A DNA stretch of 64,000 bases from Diphasiastrum complanatum (Eukaryota > Streptophyta > Lycopodiopsida > Lycopodiales > Lycopodiaceae). The number at the start of each line of letters is the position of its first letter. Positions within the stretch are counted from its first letter, which is position 1. The position numbers were made by a program, and so were the translations under genes. Under the pieces are notes generated by a model, which saw only the letters and a list, made by a program, of their open reading frames with translations, made no database searches and had not been told where the DNA came from. Positions 54,737-64,000 of the stretch are shown here, in pieces. The DNA lies in the NCBI GenBank assembly GCA_029204225.1, contig CM055107.1, positions 14,008,900 to 14,072,899 on the forward strand, given 5' to 3'.

Positions 54737-55900
54737 TCAAGTAGCAGCAAGCCCTGGTGCATCAACAGCTAGAGGAACATCTGATGTAGAGGAATCAACA
54801 AGTGCAGCAAGAGCACGAGCCTGATCCGCAAGTAATGGTGTATGATAAAACACATCAATAGGCTCCCATGTAGCCTCCTCAATAGGACGACCATCCCACT
54901 GGACCAAAAACTGAATCTGTCGGCGGCGTCCACTATGGTATAGACGGACCTGTAATATAGCAGCAGGTAAAAATGGAAATAACTCTGGAACAGTAGGAAA
55001 CTCAGCATCACAAGGAGCGTCATCCTCAATAGCAACACGTAATAAACTGACATGGAATACATCACAGGCGCGTGTGGAAGCAGGAAGCTGTAAGCGATAT
55101 GTAACTGGACTAAGAACCTCCACAATGCGATAAGGCCCATAATAACGTGGTGCAAGCTTCTCAGTAGAAGCATGGCCCTGGACAAAATGATGACGTGCAA
55201 ACCGTAAGCGTAGATAAACCATATCTCCAAGCTGAAACTCAACATGGCGGCGGTGACGATCAACTGAGGTCTGATAACGCTGCTGAACATGCTGTAAATG
55301 AGAGCTGGCCCGAGTAATAAGCTCTCGAGCACCTGATAGAAAAGATGCAAGTGTAACAGGTGTATCCTCAGGAGGAAGAGGAATGCCAGGTAAAAGAGGT
55401 GCATAGCCATGAGATAATAAAAATGGAGAGACACTTGTGCTGGTACTAACAAAGCTATTATAGCTATACTCTGCTAAACATAAATGTTGATCCCAATCCT
55501 TCCCTGAAGAAGTAACAAAATGGCGCAAATAATCCTCAAGGATCCTGTTAAGGACCTCAGACTGCCCATCAGAAGTAGAATGATAAGCAGAACCCATAAA
55601 AAGCTGAACATCCAAAATACGCATAAGCTCTGTCCAGAATATAGATGTAAACTTACTATCCCGATCAGAAAGGATAGTACGAGGAAATCCATGCAGGCGG
55701 AAAATCTCTGATAGGAACAAACGTGCACACTGCTCTACTGTGATAGTACTGCGAACTGGGATAAAATGTGCCTGTTTCGAGAACCTGTCAACTACCACCA
55801 TACATGAATCGTGACCGCGCTGGGTATGGGGAAGGCCAAGGATAAAGTCCATAGATATATCAGTCCACTGGCGATGAGGAATAGGCCAACTCTGGAGCAA
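54737..55900 (-). pseudogene. Gypsy-4 integrase and chromodomain
   Basis: 387 open codons: WTDISMDFILGLPHTQRGHD (first Asp, residue 18), LSDRDSKFTSIFW (second Asp, about 82), STSDGQSEVLNRILED (Glu, about 112), AEYSYNSFVSTSTSVSPF, GDMVYLRLRFARHH, YRLQLPASTRACDVFHVSLLR, then a chromodomain (about 310-355: ILQVRLYHSGRRRQIQFLVQ, EEATWEP). Catalytic residues all present and the frame is the best preserved gypsy segment here, but the element lacks gag and most of pol. Confidence 0.9.
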
Positions 55901-56315
55901 ACCAGCAGATTTAGAACGGGAGTACTTATTACGAAGACAGAAAGGGCAGGTACGAATAAGTACAGCAAGCTCAGATCGAAGAGAGGGCCAAAGAAATGGT
56001 CTTTAAGAAGAGCATAAGACTTCTGAAAACCAAAGTGACCCCCAACAGGAGAGGAATGAGCATCCGACAACAACTGGGAACGGATACCCAAAGAACTAGG
56101 GATACAAAGAGAATCATAATGATAAAGACGATTGTCAATAATGGAGTAAACCTGATGAGGACTGGACGAAACAGGTGGGTCAGAACTATAAACATCACGA
56201 AAATCAGAACATGTAAGGTATGCTGCAAGTAGAGCATCAAACCATGGAGGAATAGTAGAAACGAGTGTATTTAACAAAGCTGGAAGACGAGATAATGCAT
56301 CAGCTGATTTATATA
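55901..56315 (-). pseudogene. Gypsy-4 RNase H end and integrase zinc-binding part
   Basis: SADALSRLPALLNTLVSTIP, then LSDAHSSPVGGHFGFQKSYALLKDHFF, the His-His part of the HHCC finger; a frameshift near 55990 puts the CxxC half in another frame. Ends at the truncation. Confidence 0.8.
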
Positions 56316-59300
56316 TACATGTCTAATCTTGCTCTTCCACATTCTGCATTATGTGCATAGTACAATGAATGCGGATTAATCATGATTTGTTTTAGACTCG
56401 ATTATGATGCAATGTCATATATTAGATTTTGTAAGTTTTCTAAATCTTGTACAAGTCTTGATGGTTTGTGAATTTTTTATAGCATTCTGACTTTCAAAAC
56501 TATTTCTGAGGAATTGTTCACTAGTCAGTAGGTCGAGTTTTGGTTCAGTTTCTGAATTTTTCACACAACATAATGGTCATAAGATAAATGATAGGTAACC
56601 ATACATATTCCAAAGGAGTCTCCTGAGGATTGAGTACATTCCATTCCATCAATTCCAAGTAATGGTATCATGTTCACATCTATGATCCTCCTTAGTCTCT
56701 ACCAGTTGCTTGTTGGAAAGAACTTTCATGCAGATAAGTGGATTCTTCTGGATCTGTATTGCACAACATAGATTGAAAAACCTCATGCCTCAATACTAGC
56801 AGAACTAAGAGTAACGTTAATAGTCCTCAAATATCAGCAAAATAACCTAATGTATAATAAAAATCATACTAGAGTTGCAAATTAAAAAACTTGTAATCCC
56901 TGGTACTATGGGTTTACCATCATATGACATAAGTACAACTGTATATGTAAAAGTGCACCCTTACCTTCCTTCACATTGTTGTTTGATGTCCAGATAGTGT
57001 ACCATCAACTAAGGGTGGAAATCGAAAAAATCTTGTGTAGTGGTGGTGGACAGCATGGCAGCTGGGAACTGTTGGGAACCCCTATCAAATATGCCAGTTG
57101 GGACCTCTACTGCTGCATGCCTACTACTCAAAGGCCCTAAAGCTATGTATGTGGTGATATGAGGGGCCCTTCTTCATTTGAATGGCCTGGAGGGCCATGC
57201 TATTGTATGTGTGACTTTGATGTTGGCCCATCATCTAAAAAATGCTTCCATTTCTGCATGTAGCGAGGAAATGTGCTCTAACCTGGTTTGAAACCTATGT
57301 ACTTGCTAAAATCCCGATTGAACAACCAGTGATGGTAAAACAAGTGGGCTCTGAAGACTGAGCCTGGTTAGTTGACTGAAAAATCATAGGTTACAGTAAA
57401 TGGAATGCCATCTCCATCATGCATCTGATATACCATCTAAGCATCAATCATTTGAACGTCACTGCAAATCCTAGCTCCTATGAGCACCATGAATACAGAA
57501 TGTATGGAAGTGTCAAAAAATGCATCAGAAAACACAATGCAACACAAATGAAGGCAAGCAACGTTTCACTGAAACGCATTTCATTCAATAAAACTCCGTT
57601 TCAAAAAGTCCGTTTCAAATGGACCGTTCAAAACAGATTTTAAAATTAGAGTCAATAAAAGCCTCCTAATGTATGTGTGAAAGTTTGGCATATAAAACTT
57701 TACTTAAAACTTAGTAGGGAATAGTAGAATTGTGAATATCTTGTGCATGTACATGTGCATTGTGTGATGTATCTTAATATCTCATCGAGTCCTCAATCAT
57801 CTAAGTGTGTTGATTACCGATTGTTAAATTGTCATTGGATAGAGCTATAATCGATATCTAGACACTTAAACAACACTTGGTTTTCCTTTAAGAAAAGGCT
57901 AGGAATAAACCAAGCAAAAAAAAAACCCTACAAACGTTTCGTCGTTTCTTTCCCGACAGAGCCGATTCTTTCCCGTTTCAAACGCATTTCAAACATGTTG
58001 CGAAAAGGATTTTTGAAAAGGTCCACAAAAAATTGAAAACAAACTCTTTTTCTGTAATGAAAGACGATTCCCCTGGTGTATGGAAGCGATGCATCAGAAA
58101 ACACAATGCAACTCAAATAAAGTTGAGCAATAGAGACGAAGGTCTCGGTTAAAAACATACCTTTTGTTTATCAAATGGAAGGTGATGCCCCAAAAAAAAC
58201 ACAAAAGAACAAAAAGATGCACTTCATAATCGATAGCAGATACCTAAAATAGGACTTGATCACTTATGGCAAACAACTGTCCACACTTACTGTATGAAGA
58301 TCTCCCCTTACAAGCCTATTGATTTCTCTCTTCATCTCAGGTTTTTGGAGCTCATTTAAGAATGAATTTTGTTACTTTTTTATTCACGATCTGAATGTAC
58401 CAAATGGAAACCAAATCTACAATCGGGAAAAAACGTTTTTCAACTGAAACAGTTGGAAGTGATTCGTTGAATTATACACAAATCTATATGGTCTTTATTT
58501 GGAAACAAACATTCTTTTAAGGTGTATTCTTTACAGCAATTTTAAGTTCCAAACATGAGCAACAATTTTGTACTGAACCCATAACTGAAACATATACAGC
58601 ATTCAGCAATGAACATTGTTCAATTTTTTTTTTTGAATATATTGACAAAAAAATAACACATTTCATTTGGGCAGTGGATTTTCCTCAGCTTTGATTGGAA
58701 CATCGTCCAAAAATAGCTCTTCCCAGCAACTAGGACCTATAATTTAGACCTAGATCAAAAGTCCAGACCTAGCTATGGAAATATTTGTCTGAAAAATGGC
58801 AGGCTAGCATTCAAATGCAACCTTTTCTCTTAAATTACAAGTAAAATTCATTACAGAATTCACAAGCCATCACAAAAATGTGGAAAAGTATCTCTAACAC
58901 AAGTTAATTATGTTAATCACGAAGACACTTCCCACAGACGATAACATCAATGAATTCTCTTTCACTATTCATAAGGGGAGCAGATATAATGGAGTGGAGT
59001 CGTAATCCCCCTCATTATAGGGCCTAGGCTGCATGCATCAAGTCTTTTTTGATCCAAATCAAAATACAATTAAATATCTTCTCATCACGTGCAGAACTTT
59101 TCACTAAGAACTTGCCATTGGATCCATTGAAAGCATTCATAAACAAACTTGATGCAACATAGAAAGCCATCTGACACGCCAAAAACTCTTGAAAATGGTG
59201 AAATAAGATCACACCATAAAAATGTCCATTTGAAAGTATTAGAAAGAGACCACACAATAATTACGGTGAGCATCAAGGATCATAGTCATTCTTAACTCGA

Positions 59301-59376
59301 AGATTGTCAAAAAGAAATTCCAAGAAAATGACGATTTGGTCAAGCTCAGCAAAAGGCAAGTAGAGCAAGAGCTCAC
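56316..59376 (-). other. RopGAP intron, 5' part, no transposon coding seen
   Basis: AT-rich intron DNA. Notable only for a 50-60 bp direct repeat (57501-57561 and 58077-58130) and clustered CGTTTC motifs (57560-57650, 57935-58000, 58430). No gene-like frame. Confidence 0.5.
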
Positions 59377-59496
59377 CTTTATAAGCCCTGCCAAACAATG
59401 AAGATCAATGTCATCAGGTATGATGCCTTTATTTAATTCTCCTCTTACGTGCTCTTCATGACTGTTCTCGGCATCTATCCTGAAAATGCCTTCCGA
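59377..59496 (-). CDS. RopGAP exon carrying the arginine finger
   Basis: 120 bp, exactly 40 codons, between acceptor GTGCAG and donor AAG|GTGAGC. It begins SEGIFRIDAEN: the Arg of GIFR is the arginine finger that RhoGAP domains insert into the GTPase active site. It ends DLHCLAGLIK, and the final Lys joins AWFRELP of the next exon across 24.9 kb of intron. No substitutions are seen at key positions. Confidence 0.95.
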
Positions 59497-59669
59497 CTGC
59501 ACCCACCTCAAGGCAATCATACATGTAAATGAAATAAAGGATTCACATTCATTTAAACAGATCAGCAAATGAATTCCTGGACCAAGTGATCAAATGCTAT
59601 ATGGAGTTAGTTTATCCTGACCCAAAAGTACATGGCTAAATTCAAAACATTTTTCTACGAACTAGCGTG
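59497..59669 (-). other. RopGAP intron left of hAT3
   Basis: Original intron sequence next to the exon with the arginine finger, holding the acceptor-side pyrimidine-rich tract on the minus strand. Confidence 0.6.
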
Positions 59670-59677
59670 AAGGACAT
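59670..59677. repeat. 8-bp target duplication of hAT3 (left)
   Basis: AAGGACAT, repeated exactly at 63202-63209. Eight bases is the diagnostic length for hAT elements. Confidence 0.95.
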
Positions 59678-60316
59678 TAGTGTTTCCACAAATTGCGATT
59701 CGTTGGCTGACGAATCGTGATTCATCAAAGAATTGGACAGTCCCAATTCGAATTGGAAAGAACCGGGACTGGAAATTTTTTTGTAACAGCCCGGGCCCGA
59801 TTCAATTGCGATTCACTATTTCCTCTTTTTTGAGCCTCTTTCAGGGGAAAGAGAACAGGAGAGAGGGAGAAACTTGAGAAGAGGAGAGAATAGAGAGCCT
59901 AGAGGAGAGAGGAAAGAGGTGGCATTATGGTAAGGGTGAAATGTGTTAAAACTTAGGTTAATCTTCATTTGTGAATGCACTTTGAAGGAGACAAATTAGG
60001 AATAGGAGTTAGGAGAACTTGGAGAAGTTAGAACTTAGGAGTTTAGTAGTATTAGCCACTACTATTAGGTGAATGAAGTAGAGAGGCTAGAGCTCGGAGT
60101 TAGGAGAGTCTTGGAGAGAGAATAAGAGAAGGGTGTGTGTGTGTGTGTGTGTGTGTGAAATTGTGAATCTAGTTTTAGCTCGTAGAGTTGTTAGAAGTGT
60201 TAAAGTTTAGAGTTAGGTAATAGATGTGAGAGCAGTGTTAGAAGTTAGGAGAGTTAGGAGTTAGCTTAAGAGTTAGAAGTTAGGAGTTGAAACTTGAGAG
60301 TTAGAAGTTGAGAGTC

Positions 60317-60560
60317 ATGGTGCGAATTAGGGATCCTAGATGGGATCATGCCACAATTGCTTCAGGATATAGTAGCTCGAGCACAAAATGATGGACGTGC
60401 AATTATTGTCAGGTGAGCTACAAAGGCAGTCTACTACATATGTGAGCGCATCTCCTTTGTTTGCGTGGCTATGAGATCGGAGCATGCCCACAGGCACCTC
60501 CAGGGATATCAAGCATGATTGTGACACCAAGAGCGATTCAGAGAGAGGAGATCATTCCTC
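60317..60560 (+). pseudogene. hAT3 BED zinc finger remnant
   Basis: Reads MVRIRDPRWDHATIASGYSS, a stop, WTCNYCQVSYKGSLLHM, a stop, AHLLCLRGYEIGACPQAPPG: the Cys-Cys-His-Cys arrangement of plant hAT BED fingers, followed by ..IPPTVTAC and a splice-like boundary. Confidence 0.75.
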
Positions 60561-60730
60561 CGACGGTCACTGCATGTGAGCACCATAGTACATACACTTG
60601 TGACTTGTTATCTGATTCTTTAAACTTTTGCTTTTGAATTCTGAATTTTGCAACGTACATGATGAATGTAATTGTCACTTGTAGATATTGTAATGATTAA
60701 ATGTTTTTCGATTTCTTTTGTTGCAATAGG

Positions 60731-61100
60731 ATCAGCTGCTAGGCATCATGCATCCATCTCAGGTTAGCATGAGACAGAGCCAAAGGTCGGCATACCTACG
60801 CCACATGTAGATGTAGCTGGTCCCTCTATTTCTAGACCCCCCGCAGAGGTGTTACTAGTAGAGAATATTATGTGCTGTCATTTTCAATTGACAACAAGCA
60901 TAGGGCAGATGTGGCTATCAAAAGACTCTTCTACCGTTATGACCTCCCCTTCCATCTAGCGAAGACTCCCCCTTGTTCTACGACTCACAAATAGAGAGGG
61001 GTCCACCATGGGCCTTCTCTACGAGTTTATGGATAGGTTGGGTGAGCAGCTTGATCAATGCACCGAGTTGAGTTTTGCCAAGTATATACTATAACCCCTT
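60731..61100 (+). pseudogene. hAT3 DUF659 and pre-core remnant
   Basis: DNKHRADVAIKRLFYRYDLP matches the opening of DUF659 (compare hAT2 DREATQAVASLIYELNLPF). Directly after it comes KGSTMGLLYEFMDRLGEQLD, normally several hundred residues downstream, so the middle of the transposase has been deleted. Confidence 0.7.
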
Positions 61101-61210
61101 GGCCCTTCTAAATTCTAATTTCTTTCATTTCTAGTTCACAAATCTAGTCTCAAGTTTGAAGTTAGAAACTTCTCAATTTGAATCGATGAGATTCATTTTT
61201 TAATTTGCAG

Positions 61211-61712
61211 GGTACAAGAGATATAGGCCAAGTGGGAGAGCAAATGGAACTGGTTTCATAGGCCTTTAATGCAGTCTCCCAGGTGTTGCATCTTGTATGG
61301 AAAAAATCTGGTCCAGAGCAGTTCCATGACCATGAGCTTGAGGATAGGTTGTTTGAATACCTCCAGAGGGTCGTACCAAACGTTGCAGAGTAGCAGGCTT
61401 GCAACAATGAGCTCATGATTTTTCGGAGAGACCGCCTCACATATGAGAGGGCCGTGACACAGGATAGAGTCAGCCACTTGAGCCAATTTCTTGGTGGGAC
61501 AAGTATGGAGCTTGCACCCCTAGGCTACAGCGCATTGCATTAAGAGTCCTCTCACAGGACTACACCACAGCAGCTTGTGAGAGACCACAGTAGCTTGTGA
61601 GAGGAACTAGAGCATCTACTACCAAGAAGAGAAACAGGCTCTCCGCAGATCAATTGGAAAAGTTAGATCAATTGCATTCAAACCTACGCCTTCTAGATAA
61701 TATGAAATAGGC
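61211..61712 (+). pseudogene. hAT3 C-terminal and dimerisation domain remnant
   Basis: After an acceptor TTTGCAG, KWESKWNWFHRPL corresponds to QQRWEYFHRPI of hAT1. Then WWDKYGACTPRLQRIALRVL, SQDYTTAACER and TTKKRNRLSADQLEKL, HSNLRLLDNM, the dimerisation domain interrupted by an insertion of about 50 bases and frame changes. Confidence 0.8.
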
Positions 61713-63201
61713 CAAATAACCCATGATTGTTTAAACTTTGTATTTGAGGCTTGAGCTTGAACTACTTGAACTTGAGTCTTGAGTGCTTAGTGTTGAAGCT
61801 TATCACTTGAATCATGCTACTTGAAGTCTTGAAAGTTGAAAGTTGACTAGTTTGAACTTTGATGATTCATGAACCATTTGTAATTTGTGAATTTGTCACA
61901 TGTGAGTCGTGACATGAGTGACTGACTAGTCGTGGATATGTGAACCTTTAGGTAAACCCTGACGAGACCGACATCGCCAAGGTTCCTGATTTACCACCTA
62001 CGTTAGAGGAGGAGGAGGATATATGTGCCCTCTTGCATCGCGAGTCTGTTGCACAATCAAATACGCTTGAGGCTTGAGCCTTGCTTGGTAATCAAAATTT
62101 GATTACTTGAATCTTGTATTTCAATCAAAAGTTCCAATATTGTAGTATGTATTATTTGGATTCTAGTATCTACTATCTACTATATAGGTCATCTCCTGGG
62201 TCTTGAGTCTTCAAAGTTCAATTTTGGGCAATGAGCACTTTATAATAACTACAAATCTCTAGGTGCAGGACGTGTGACTTGAGGTGCATCACGACGGACT
62301 CAGGCAACCGAGCATTAAAAGGGCAACTTCAATAGCTCTACCGAAAAGACTAAGGAGAGCGACTATCAGAGCCAGGGGTCTTCTCCTCAGAGGCTGGGGA
62401 TGATGAGGAGAAGAATGTGCAAGAGGCTACGACGCCACCCCCACTAGGAGGACCTAGTCTCTAGATTTATATTATAGTTCATATCTAGAATCTAGGTCAA
62501 CACTCGATATTTCACAGTTTACCTAGATTCTACTAGTATATCATTATGGCACACAGTAGACTACAGTTGACTCATGAGTCATGACTTTGGATTCAGCATT
62601 TGCCATTAACTGTTCAACTCATTTTGATATCATATGTATTATTTGTGACACGTGCATAGTTTGATACCAGCTATTCGATTTTCACTATATAGTTCATACT
62701 TCATTCTCTGCTCGAATGCTATTTGAATTTGCTTTTCAATGTATTATGTAAGTTGTAACTTTTAAATTTCAATTCAAAGTTCAAACATTTATCCAATGTA
62801 CTTAGCTTACTTACTAGTAACTGCTCACTAGCACTACTTTACAACTTAGTAATTACTATCTATACTATAGTATGTACATGCTACTGATGTGTGATCATCG
62901 ATGGTGGTATAATGATTCTAATTTTGATTTTCTATGAACAGTGAACACTAATATAGTTTCAACTTTCAGGCTTCAATGTTTTACAAGCAGCAAAAAACTT
63001 TCAAATGCATGTATTCAGTAGAAAAATCTAGTATTCATAATATTTTAGAAACATATTAGACATTATAGATATTACTTGACATGTTTTCTAGCATTACATC
63101 CAAAAAAAAAATTTGATTCTTTCCGATTCTTTGAGGAGGGGCCCGGTTTGAAACCACAATTCATGCCGATTCTTACGATTCTGAACTGGGTGGAAACACT
63201 A

Positions 63202-63209
63202 AAGGACAT
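63202..63209. repeat. 8-bp target duplication of hAT3 (right)
   Basis: AAGGACAT, identical to 59670-59677. Confidence 0.95.
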
Positions 63210-63335
63210 ATGGACCATTTTCAAAGAAGTGATAAAAGGAATTGTACTATTGAAAGATGTTCATGAAAATTGATTTCCAGCTTAAGTCAAAGAACACAAG
63301 TTTGATTGTTTGCCTATTGGAACCAATTGAAGTAC

Positions 63336-63456
63336 CTGAAGACCTCCTTGGCTGTACAATCTCTCTTGCATGTGCAACAAAATAGTTGGCACGCTATTTC
63401 CTTTCAAATCGAATGAACACTGCATTGATTCAGGAGACACTCCAAACACACTTGCA
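63336..63456 (-). CDS. RopGAP exon: linker into the GAP domain
   Basis: 121 bp bounded by acceptor TGACAG and donor CAG|GTACTT. It contributes one base of a split codon plus 40 codons beginning ASVFGVSPESMQCSFD and ending QERLYSQGGLQ. This is the start of the GAP domain after the CRIB motif in plant RopGAPs (family consensus SVFGVS.ESMQ, NSVPTILL.MQ). The upstream exon is outside the window. Confidence 0.92.
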
Positions 63457-64000
63457 CTGTCATGATAACAAAGTAGAATTTAGAAAAGCTACTTTGGAAG
63501 GAAAATAAGCAATTTTCCATTTCCAAAAATAAATAGAATGTATCATTTTATATGGGTGGAGTTTTTGCACAACACAAAAAAACTTAACAAGGTACTGAAG
63601 ATTGCCCAGAAGTAACACTTTGTCAAAGGCTGGCATACAACCTTTACTATGGTATGATCTTGCCTTAATGCACCTCAATGTCTAAGTATCCATAGATGAT
63701 ATCTAAACAATGCGTTGATTGTGAGATTTCAACACAATTTATTATATGATTGGTAACCAGAAAATAAACTTTGAGATTTATACATCTTCAAAGCAATGAT
63801 AGTTAATGCCCAAACATAACACATGTGTAACCTTTCAAATTGCAATGTCCACTCCGAAGTTTTCAAAGACTGAACTTAACAAGAAGCAAAAATTGAAACT
63901 CCAAAGAAAGTAGACGTCATTTATCTCCGTGCATCTTTTCCCAACTAATATGCTCAATGAATGGAAAGCTAGATTTGCGACAAAGGCTATAGAACCTAAG
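63457..64000 (-). other. RopGAP upstream intron, partial
   Basis: Sequence upstream of the first visible RopGAP exon. No CRIB-domain exon (family motif about ISxPxxVxHVxHV) is found here, so the intron extends beyond the window. Confidence 0.6.

Larger units (their letters stand above)
54278..56315 (-). mobile_element. Gypsy-4: 5'-truncated Ty3/gypsy chromovirus
   Basis: Minus-strand RNase H end, integrase with chromodomain, a polypurine-like GGGGAGAG (54690-54697) and a probable 3' LTR (54278-54689). Cut at about 56315 within RNase H (SADALSRLP). It is not the Gypsy-1/2 lineage by protein sequence. Confidence 0.85.
59678..63201 (+). mobile_element. hAT3: full-length dead hAT transposon in a RopGAP intron
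   Basis: 3524 bp with perfect 12-bp inverted termini (TAGTGTTTCCAC / GTGGAAACACTA) and an exact 8-bp duplication. The subterminal regions are rich in CGATTC/GAATCG motifs (59690-59820 and 63110-63180). Remains of a BED finger, DUF659 and the dimerisation domain are in order on the plus strand, with stops and no catalytic core. A (GT)n run lies at 60138-60158. Confidence 0.95.

Noticed and set aside
54769-55452. 227-codon minus-strand frame overlapping the Gypsy-4 integrase
   Set aside because: It lies in another frame of a clearly recognisable integrase/chromodomain sequence and is Leu/Tyr/His-rich without motifs, i.e. a shadow frame.
60138-60158. (GT)n run as a possible regulatory element
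   Set aside because: A short microsatellite inside the dead hAT3; nothing points to regulation.
63841-64000. Possible upstream RopGAP (CRIB) exon at the right edge
   Set aside because: Translation in all minus frames shows no CRIB motif and no acceptor/donor pair; the exon must lie outside.

Overview
The window is a stretch of plant nuclear DNA. The evidence is a spliced Rho-GTPase-activating protein gene of the plant RopGAP type on the minus strand, embedded in AT-rich DNA dominated by Ty1/copia and Ty3/gypsy LTR retrotransposons primed by the usual plant initiator-Met tRNA signal (TGGTATCAGAGC), together with a LINE and hAT DNA transposons. The very long intron and the style of the LINE suggest a large-genome vascular plant, perhaps a fern or gymnosperm, but the species cannot be fixed from the sequence alone.

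Layout. 1-29 kb is a nest of copia elements: an LTR end (1-293), decayed Copia-A (294-3133, minus), the 3' half of Copia-B (3405-6920, minus), 5'-truncated Copia-D (7863-12105, plus), a very young Copia-C (13532-19377, plus; LTRs differ by about 1 base in 655), a gag-like fragment with an LTR-like sequence (20.6-23.3 kb), Copia-E (23.3-25.8 kb, minus) inserted into the 5' half of a Copia-B (25.8-28.0 kb, minus), and a gypsy/copia chimeric fragment (28.0-29.3 kb). Fragments of unrecognised intron-bearing genes lie between them (7.3-7.8, 12.1-13.2 and 19.4-20.6 kb). A tandem array with a period of about 194 bp, each unit centred on a palindrome, fills 30.1-31.5 kb.

33.65-63.46 kb is the 3' part of the RopGAP gene (minus strand). 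Four exons are visible (63336-63456, 59377-59496, 34244-34474, 33651-33977); they join in one frame to 265 residues covering the GAP domain and the C-terminus. The N-terminal CRIB exon expected for this family must lie beyond 64000. The intron at 34475-59376 is 24.9 kb and is filled with a LINE split by Gypsy-2, a (CT)n tract, Gypsy-1, hAT fragments, a hAT (hAT2) carrying a piece of Gypsy-3, a minisatellite and Gypsy-4. The intron at 59497-63335 is 3.8 kb, but 3.5 kb of it is one complete, dead hAT element (hAT3) with 12-bp inverted ends and an exact 8-bp target duplication; without it the intron is about 307 bp.

The only coding sequences I regard as probably functional are the RopGAP exons and the open but integrase-deleted Copia-C polyprotein. 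All other coding matter is relic transposon or pseudogene. I found no RNA genes, CRISPR arrays or operons. Nothing here is clearly an undescribed system; the most unusual items are the palindrome-centred 194-bp array, the GGTACC-rich hAT termini set in (TA)n, and the transposon-swollen RopGAP introns.
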